Below, in pieces: positions 1 to 5,321 of a stretch of 7,576 nucleotides of DNA. The DNA lies in the NCBI GenBank assembly GCA_030641945.1, contig DAOWLL010000066.1, positions 1 to 7,576 on the forward strand, in the 5' to 3' direction. The position numbers and the translations under genes were made by a program. Position 1 is the first letter of the stretch. Each line of letters begins with the position of its first letter. This stretch comes from Gammaproteobacteria bacterium. GTDB taxonomy: Bacteria > Pseudomonadota > Gammaproteobacteria > SZUA-229. The notes beneath the pieces are model-generated. The model was given only the letters and a program-made list of their open reading frames with translations. It was not told the DNA's origin and searched no databases.

Positions 1-129
1 ATAGACGATTTAGGATTCAATAGCAAGGGAGGCAGTATGTATATGACGTATCAGCAGCAGAAGGAGCGCATGGCATCCATGAGTCAAGGTAGTGCCATGA
101 ATATGCTCGGTATAGGAGGGATTTTATGA
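1..129 (+). CDS. C-terminal end of an unidentified eCIS protein (5' partial)
   Basis: Frame 1 is open from the window edge to a TGA at 127-129, giving 42 residues. That TGA overlaps the ATG of the LysM gene as ATGA, the same junction style as the downstream genes, which supports it as the end of a real upstream gene. The visible tail is rich in Met (6 of 42), Gln, Ser and Gly and ends with a short hydrophobic Gly/Ile/Leu stretch; no domain is recognisable. In related clusters the gene before the LysM protein is usually a tube protein or a small accessory baseplate protein, but nothing here identifies it. A GGGAGG tract at 27-32 sits four bases before an in-frame ATG at 37, so a 30-residue peptide starting there cannot be excluded. 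I consider the C-terminus of a longer protein more likely because the frame stays open upstream. Confidence 0.6.
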   Translation: MDDLGFNSKGGSMYMTYQQQKERMASMSQGSAMNMLGIGGIL

Positions 130-494
130 ACGACCCATTGGAGTCTATTTTACAGTTCAGCACTAAAACTACTTTCTTTCCGGTTACCAGCCGCTACCAT
201 GTTATTGATACAGCAACACTTGAGACCGGGGAGGGAAAGACTAGAAAGACAATTATATATCTACGCCGCCGCTTCGTTCCACCGCCAGAGCAGTTTGCAC
301 TAATTCAGGAACATACCGTGATCCAGGGAGATAGGCCGGACAACCTCGCTGCTCAATATCTGGGCGACCCGGAACAATTCTGGCAGCTCTGCGATGCCAA
401 TGGAGCGATGTACCCTTACGAACTTACAGAAAACATTGGCAGCAAGCTGCGTATTACGCTGCCTGAAGGGATACCGGGTGGTCAAAATGAATAA
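126..494 (+). CDS. LysM-domain baseplate protein (Afp7-like)
   Basis: A 122-residue protein. The N-terminal half carries TSRYH (residues 21-25) and YLRRRFVPPP (45-54), which match the small LysM baseplate proteins of eCIS and phage tails as I recall them. Residues about 61-113 form one LysM domain: the opening HTVIQGDRPDNLA, a central FWQLCDANGA and a closing LRITLP. In contractile tails this protein works inside the cell during assembly, joining the hub to the first tube ring, and the LysM fold acts as a structural clamp rather than as a secreted peptidoglycan binder. Consistent with this, there is no signal peptide or membrane segment. The start at 126 follows GGAGGG (115-120) by five bases and overlaps the preceding stop by four. 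The end overlaps the hub gene by eight bases. The family call is firm; the exact contact partners are inferred from Afp and PVC. Confidence 0.9.
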   Translation: MNDPLESILQFSTKTTFFPVTSRYHVIDTATLETGEGKTRKTIIYLRRRFVPPPEQFALIQEHTVIQGDRPDNLAAQYLGDPEQFWQLCDANGAMYPYELTENIGSKLRITLPEGIPGGQNE

Positions 495-1608
495 GGGGAT
501 TTATCTCACGCTGAGGATCGGGCCTGATAAACCAGAAACTGTACCGAAAGTGGTACTGGATGCCCTGACCGACATCCAGGTCACAACCACAACCCAGGGA
601 CAAAGCGGTTTCCAGTTGACTTTTACCCTTAGCAATCGGTCTCCACTTCACACACAGTTTCTTATATCACGTGGCAATCCAATACCAATTGTTCGCGTCA
701 TCATTGTCGTCACAGTAAAAGGCAAATCAGAAGTGCTGATAGATGGTGTAATGACGAACCATGAGATGACGCCTGGCACCGACCCTGGCCATTCCACACT
801 GACGGTCATAGGCGAAGACTTGAGCCGAGTAATGGATTACGTGGACTCAAGCGGCATCCCCTATCCTGACATGTCTGCCGAGGCGCGCGTTGAAAATATC
901 CTGGAAAAGTATAAAGCTTTTGGCGTTAAGCCGGAAATAATCTCCAGTAAATTGGAAGAAGTGAAAAGTCAGACCAATGAGATACCCTCACATAAAGGTA
1001 CAGATCTGGCTTACATCAAACACCTCGCTGCTACGGTAGGCTACGTATTCTACATCGATCCAGGACCGAAGCTTTATTCGAGCATTGCTTATTGGGGGCC
1101 GCAGAAAAAATCCGTTGGACCGCAGAAAGCGCTGAACATCAATATGGATGCTCACACCAATGTCGAATCTCTCAGCTTCAACTTCGACAGTCAGTCAAGG
1201 ACGCAACCAGAACTGCTTATCAAGGAAAATAAGAAGAGTGGTTCCATTCCAGTCGCGGATATCACACCTATTAATCCGCTTTTGGGATTGATAGAGCCAG
1301 CTTCAAACAAGAGCGAACGGATAAGCGAAGCTTCTAAATTCTCGCCTATTGAAGCAAAACTCATCGGCATGGCAGAGGCATCGAAATCGGCCGATGCAGT
1401 GACAGGGAATGGGACTCTGAATGTGATGCGCTACGGGCATATTCTAAAAGCAAGGCAAACCGTGGCCGTTCGCGGTGCAGGGAAGGCATTTGATGGGTTG
1501 TACTATGTAAATCAAGTGACGCACAACATAAAACACGGACAATACAAACAAAGCTTCTCGCTTACCCGAAACAGCCTTGTTTCCAATGTTCCCAGGGTGG
1601 TATCATGA
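487..1608 (+). CDS. Baseplate hub protein, gp27 / phage late control D-like
   Basis: A 373-residue protein resembling the gp27-like half of VgrG (phage late control gene D family), which forms the trimeric ring below the tube and holds the spike. It shows a beta-rich N-terminal barrel (about 1-115, with VLIDGVMTNHEMTPG near 83-97), a helical link (about 130-165), a second barrel (about 170-235, with GTDLAYIKHLAATVGYVFYI at 171-190), and a C-terminal closing region containing VMRYGHILKARQTVAVRGAG (313-332) and DGLYYVNQVTHNIKHGQYKQ (336-355), the last typical of the family. The ATG at 487 is preferred: it follows a GGGTGG tract (476-481) and overlaps the LysM stop by eight bases. An in-frame ATG at 394 would add 31 residues lying wholly inside the LysM gene. 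There is no OB-fold needle at its end; that part is the next gene, so hub and spike are split here. Confidence 0.9.
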   Translation: MNKGIYLTLRIGPDKPETVPKVVLDALTDIQVTTTTQGQSGFQLTFTLSNRSPLHTQFLISRGNPIPIVRVIIVVTVKGKSEVLIDGVMTNHEMTPGTDPGHSTLTVIGEDLSRVMDYVDSSGIPYPDMSAEARVENILEKYKAFGVKPEIISSKLEEVKSQTNEIPSHKGTDLAYIKHLAATVGYVFYIDPGPKLYSSIAYWGPQKKSVGPQKALNINMDAHTNVESLSFNFDSQSRTQPELLIKENKKSGSIPVADITPINPLLGLIEPASNKSERISEASKFSPIEAKLIGMAEASKSADAVTGNGTLNVMRYGHILKARQTVAVRGAGKAFDGLYYVNQVTHNIKHGQYKQSFSLTRNSLVSNVPRVVS

Positions 1609-2099
1609 GAGAAACGCTCGGGTATTTCGGCAAGTATCGCGGTGTAGTGACAAATAACAAGGATGAATTGCATCTGGGGCGTATCAGGGCAGAAGTAATA
1701 GCTGTTTTTGGTAAAGATAATGAATCAAGCTGGGCTCTGCCGTGCGTGCCCTATGCAGGCAATGGTGTAGGTTTTTTCCTCATACCTCCTAAACATGCCT
1801 CGGTCTGGATTGAATTTGAACAAGGAGACTCTGACTATCCTATCTGGACAGGTTGCTTCTGGGATAAAAAAGACAAACGACCGGCTTCACCCGCTATAGC
1901 CGAGACAAAGGTGCTAAAGACTGATAAAGCCACTATCACCCTGGATGACAAGAAGGACATATTAACGATCGAAACCAAAGGCGGCATGAAGATTATGATG
2001 GACAGGCAGGGGATTGAAATCACAAATGGTAACGATGCCAGTGTGAAACTTAACGGCAAGAAGGTGTCAATTAACGACACAGCGCTGGAGGTGGAATGA
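1605..2099 (+). CDS. OB-fold spike protein, baseplate assembly protein V / gp5-like
   Basis: A 164-residue protein that should form the trimeric spike beneath the hub. Residues about 11-86 form the gp5/VgrG OB fold: YRGVVTNNKD, then LGRIRAEV, WALPCVPYAG (43-52) and an acidic run VWIEFEQGDSDYPIWTGCFW (67-86), the characteristic motif of this family. Residues about 100-163 are a series of short alternating strands with turns such as DDKKD and NGND, suggesting a short triple-stranded beta-helix needle. This is far shorter than the needle of T4 gp5 or a T6SS VgrG, and no lysozyme domain or effector extension is present. The ATG overlaps the hub stop as ATGA, after AGGGTGG (1594-1600). The C-terminus would contact the PAAR-like tip encoded next. 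The family assignment is strong; the needle length is inferred from strand pattern alone. Confidence 0.9.
   Translation: MRETLGYFGKYRGVVTNNKDELHLGRIRAEVIAVFGKDNESSWALPCVPYAGNGVGFFLIPPKHASVWIEFEQGDSDYPIWTGCFWDKKDKRPASPAIAETKVLKTDKATITLDDKKDILTIETKGGMKIMMDRQGIEITNGNDASVKLNGKKVSINDTALEVE
2087..2091 (+). promoter_or_regulatory. Shine-Dalgarno sequence deciding the PAAR-like start
   Basis: GGAGG near the end of the spike gene precedes two consecutive ATG codons, at 2096 and 2099. The spacing is four bases to the first and seven to the second, so the second is the better placed start. The choice changes the product by one methionine. Confidence 0.55.
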
Positions 2100-2416
2100 T
2101 GTCTGACTATTTTCTTCACGAAGATGCGACCGTTCAGTGCAAACACATCGGGCAAGCAAAGCCTACCGTAACCAATTCACGCGTCAAAGTGAGCGGTCAC
2201 AAAATCGTCACTCAGCCCACCCTCTATAGTATAACGGGTTGTACGTTATCGACTCTATCAGGCGGCCCGTGCATTACTGCCACGTGGACTAAGGCAGCGA
2301 TGCGCGTCAAGGCAAGTGGTATGCCTGTGTTACTCAAAGATAGCCAGGCCATCTGTACACCGACTGGCACTGGCGTTAACATCATCTCAACACAAACGCG
2401 TGTAAAGGGGATATAA
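2099..2416 (+). CDS. PAAR-like spike tip protein
   Basis: A 105-residue protein (106 if the ATG at 2096 is used, which would overlap the preceding stop by four bases). It follows the PAAR-like layout seen in eCIS: an N-terminal VQCKHIGQAKPT, a middle VKVSGHKIVTQPTLYSITGC (29-48), GGPCITATW (55-63), and a repeat of the same theme, MRVKASGMPVLLKDSQAICTPTG (68-90), split around LL. It ends with STQTRVKGI. The repeated valine-x-x-Ser-Gly-x-x-(Val)-x turns are the building units of the PAAR cone. Cys14, Cys48, Cys58 and Cys86 with His7, His16 and His34 are candidate metal ligands for the cone apex; which of them bind is not shown by the sequence. It caps the OB-fold spike and forms the piercing point, and in some systems carries effectors. 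No effector domain is fused here. The stop overlaps the next ATG by one base. Confidence 0.88.
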   Translation: MSDYFLHEDATVQCKHIGQAKPTVTNSRVKVSGHKIVTQPTLYSITGCTLSTLSGGPCITATWTKAAMRVKASGMPVLLKDSQAICTPTGTGVNIISTQTRVKGI

Positions 2417-2778
2417 TGAATCTCGACTTTCCATTCCACTTTAGCAAGCTGGGGCGCACCGCAGCCACTGACGACGAAGACCATATCCGTGATATGATCG
2501 AGCAGCTGCTCTTCACCAATCCGGGCGAAAGGGTCAACAGACCTGACTTTGGTAGTGCCTTGATGCAGGTGGTATTCGCCCCTAATAGCCCCGAAATGGC
2601 ATCGGTAGTGCAGTTCAGCGTGCAGGCTGCGTTGCAACAGTGGCTGGGTGATTTGATTCAGGTAGAAGAGGTGCAGGTTGAAAGCGAAGAGGCGAGCTTA
2701 AGGGTCACAGTCCGATATATTATCAGGCGTAGCCAGCAGCGACAGATAGCGCAGTTTTCGCGTCCAGGGGTGCAATAA
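2416..2778 (+). CDS. gp25-like baseplate wedge protein / sheath initiator (Afp9-like)
   Basis: A 120-residue protein of the gp25 / phage protein W (GPW_gp25) family. The diagnostic run is at residues about 29-46: EQLLFTNPGERVNRPDFG, where the NPGER-x(4)-FG core is the family signature and includes the Glu-Pro-Arg type contacts used to lock onto the sheath. A helix (about 58-80, including QAALQQWLGD) and two C-terminal strands (about 82-105, ending VRYIIRRSQQ) complete the fold. In contractile tails it sits at the wedge core, binds the J-type protein and templates the first sheath ring through strand exchange. The length is typical for the family. The start overlaps the PAAR-like stop (TAATG) after AGGGGA (2406-2411), and the end overlaps the J-protein start in the same way. 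Here the gene lies after the PAAR-like gene; in Afp the order is gp25 then PAAR. Confidence 0.92.
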   Translation: MNLDFPFHFSKLGRTAATDDEDHIRDMIEQLLFTNPGERVNRPDFGSALMQVVFAPNSPEMASVVQFSVQAALQQWLGDLIQVEEVQVESEEASLRVTVRYIIRRSQQRQIAQFSRPGVQ

Positions 2779-5321
2779 TGAAGTATTTCTGCTGTGATGA
2801 GCGACGCCGCGAAGCGGCAAAAAGTTCTTCTAACCTGAATGGGATTGATTTTCTGGAGGTAATTGACCGAGATGCTCAAACCCCTGAGGAGCGCCAGCGC
2901 ACATTACGAGTAAACTTCATTAATAAACCCGCACCACCCAACTTAACCACTGCTAATGTGGCGATAATCGGTGGGGAGAGAATCACAGGTGTGATAGTTG
3001 ATTCAATCAGCTATGATGAGGATACCTTGGTAGTACATGTTAATGCACCTGGGGACTTCTCGACTTACACCCTGCGACTCGTTGAGGTGGACGGGAGCGG
3101 CATACTGGATGGGCTCGATCCGCTCTTTTCATCAATCGATTTTTCCTTTAAGGTCGAATGCCCAAGCGATTTTGATTGCCTGGTAAAGCACGTCTGTCCG
3201 ACCGAGCTGCAGCCACAGCTTGAGAACTACCTTGCAAAGGATTATGCCAGCTTCAGGCAGTTGATGCTTGACCGCATGGCTTTGCTGATGCCGCAGTGGA
3301 AAGAACGAGATTCTGCGGATATCGGTATAGTCCTTGTAGAGCTGCTAGCATACGTAGGCGATTACCTGAGCTATCAACAGGATGCGATAGCCACAGAGGC
3401 CTATCTTGGCACAGCACGAAAGCGCATTTCGGTCAGGCGACACGTGCGGCTTGTGGATTACTTCATGCATGACGGCTGTAATGCCCGCATCTGGGTACAG
3501 GTGCAGGTCAATGCTGATATAACACTCCCGAAAGGCATTCAACTGCTAACCCTTGTGGAAGGACAGCCGGAACGCATCTCTTCGAATTCACCTTCTTATG
3601 ATCAAGCCCTTGCTCAGCAGCCTGCTGTATTCGAAACTATGCATTCTGCAATGTTGTTCCAGGCACATAACGAGCTATACTTTTATACATGGAATGATGA
3701 ACGATGCTGCCTGCCCAAAGGTGCTATCAGAGCCACGCTACGTGATAATACTGATCCGGATAAGCGTTTGCTGTTGATTGCCGGTGATGTGCTTGTACTG
3801 GAAGAACGACTCGGACCAAATACGGGCTTAGAAGCTGATGCTGATCCGGCACATCGCTATGCCGTCCGTCTTATGCGAGTATATCCTGAAGCAGAGCAGT
3901 TTATTGAAAATGGAATACCTGTAAGAAAGCCCGGCGCTCTAGAGATCGATCCTTTGACCGGCCAGCCGATTCTTGAGATAGAGTGGCACGTTGAAGATGC
4001 CTTACCTTTCCCATTATGCATCTCTGCTAAGATAGATACGGAACAGGGCCAGAAGTATGTGGCCGATATAAGTGTAGTACATGGCAATATAATCCTGGCG
4101 GATCACGGTAAAACCACCACCAAGAAGGAGGACCTGGGTGAAGTCCCATATCCAAAACACATAAGTGTACTACCAGAGGGTGATCGCTGCCATGAACGCA
4201 AAGCAAAACCAGCGCCTCTGCACTTTAATCCGCACCTGAAGGAGACGCCGCTAACATATGCTGTGCCTTACAATGAAACAAATCCACCTCTCTCGGTCAG
4301 CGCGACTATGCGCTCATCACCCGGTGATGCTCTGCCAGCAATTACTGATCTTGAAAGTGAATTAAATGGTACCACTGCACACTGGACACCACAGCGCGAC
4401 CTTCTTAGCAGCAAGCCAAAATCGACTGATTTCGTAGTCGAGGTCGAGACTAATGGTGTGGCTTACCTGCGCTTTGGTGACCATTCTTCCCAGAACATCC
4501 ATATTCGAGCACATGGACTGCGCCCGGATCCTGGCACTAGGTTCACAGCCTCCTACAGAGTAGGTAATGGTGTGGGGGGCAATGTGGGTGCTGAGACCAT
4601 ATCACACATAATCCATAATGATCAAAGGATCGATAAAGTCCGCAACCCTCTGCCAGCACAGGGTGGTATTGGTCCTGAAACCATAGAGCATGTGCGCCAG
4701 AGCGCACCGAGTGCTTTTAAGATTCAGGAGCGAGCTGTCACGCTGGATGATTACGCTGTAATGGCGAAACGCCATCCTCAGGTGCAAAGTGCTGCCGCTA
4801 CTTTCCGCTGGACGGGAAGCTGGCACACCGTTTTTGTAACCATTGACCGACTTGGCGGATTGCTGGTGGATGATGGTTTCAAAAAGAATATGCGAGAACA
4901 CCTTGAGAAGTACCGTATGGCTGGTTACGATATGGAGATCGATGGACCGATTTATGTTTCCCTTGAAATCGAAATGCTTGTTTGCGTAAAGCCCGATTAC
5001 TTCCGCAGCGATGTAGAAACAACTTTACTTCAGGTTTTCAGCAATCGTATCTTGCCGGATGGTCGGCTTGGTGTGTTCCATCCTGACAATTTCACCTTCG
5101 GAAAGACAGTCTTTCTCAGCCCACTGTATGCAGCGGCACAGGCAGTAGATGGTGTCTCATCGGTTCAGATCATAACATTTCAGCGCCAGGGCATTCCCAG
5201 TAACGAAGCTCTCAATGCAGGCAAGCTTACCCTGGGACGGCTTGAGATCGCCCGACTGAATAACGATACGAACTTTCCGGAACATGGTGTCTTCCGCTTG
5301 AACCTTGTGGAGGGAAAATGA
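2778..5321 (+). CDS. Large baseplate J-like wedge protein 1 (Afp11-like)
   Basis: A complete 847-residue protein of the eCIS/phage baseplate J type. The N-terminal region (about 20-125) is beta-rich and followed by a Cys-containing linker, CPSDFDC-x3-H-x-C at 128-140. Residues about 148-245 form the conserved helical wedge region, with VELLAYVGDYLSYQQDAIAT near 187-206. A central variable region contains CCLPKGA (310-316), AGDVLVLEE (335-343) and ADHG (441-444). The C-terminal core begins at FGDH (566-569), continues with RVGNGVGGNVG, RAVTLDDYAVMA (652-663) and VFVT (685-688), and ends with the helical region typical of J proteins. It should pair with the next gene's product and gp25 to build each wedge of the baseplate and pass the contraction signal to the sheath. 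The start overlaps the gp25 stop by one base after CAGGGGTG; the end overlaps the next ATG. No frameshift is visible. Confidence 0.92.
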   Translation: MKYFCCDERRREAAKSSSNLNGIDFLEVIDRDAQTPEERQRTLRVNFINKPAPPNLTTANVAIIGGERITGVIVDSISYDEDTLVVHVNAPGDFSTYTLRLVEVDGSGILDGLDPLFSSIDFSFKVECPSDFDCLVKHVCPTELQPQLENYLAKDYASFRQLMLDRMALLMPQWKERDSADIGIVLVELLAYVGDYLSYQQDAIATEAYLGTARKRISVRRHVRLVDYFMHDGCNARIWVQVQVNADITLPKGIQLLTLVEGQPERISSNSPSYDQALAQQPAVFETMHSAMLFQAHNELYFYTWNDERCCLPKGAIRATLRDNTDPDKRLLLIAGDVLVLEERLGPNTGLEADADPAHRYAVRLMRVYPEAEQFIENGIPVRKPGALEIDPLTGQPILEIEWHVEDALPFPLCISAKIDTEQGQKYVADISVVHGNIILADHGKTTTKKEDLGEVPYPKHISVLPEGDRCHERKAKPAPLHFNPHLKETPLTYAVPYNETNPPLSVSATMRSSPGDALPAITDLESELNGTTAHWTPQRDLLSSKPKSTDFVVEVETNGVAYLRFGDHSSQNIHIRAHGLRPDPGTRFTASYRVGNGVGGNVGAETISHIIHNDQRIDKVRNPLPAQGGIGPETIEHVRQSAPSAFKIQERAVTLDDYAVMAKRHPQVQSAAATFRWTGSWHTVFVTIDRLGGLLVDDGFKKNMREHLEKYRMAGYDMEIDGPIYVSLEIEMLVCVKPDYFRSDVETTLLQVFSNRILPDGRLGVFHPDNFTFGKTVFLSPLYAAAQAVDGVSSVQIITFQRQGIPSNEALNAGKLTLGRLEIARLNNDTNFPEHGVFRLNLVEGK

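Noticed and set aside
394..486. Upstream extension of the hub gene by 31 residues from ATG 394
   Set aside because: It lies entirely inside the LysM coding region, its residues do not resemble the family, and ATG 487 has a purine-rich tract and the short overlap typical of this operon.
2224..2637. Antisense open frame of 137 codons
   Set aside because: It lies opposite the PAAR-like and gp25-like genes, both of which have clear family motifs, and its translation shows no recognisable domain.
4602..4901. Antisense open frame of 99 codons
   Set aside because: It lies opposite the conserved C-terminal core of wedge protein 1 and has no recognisable domain.
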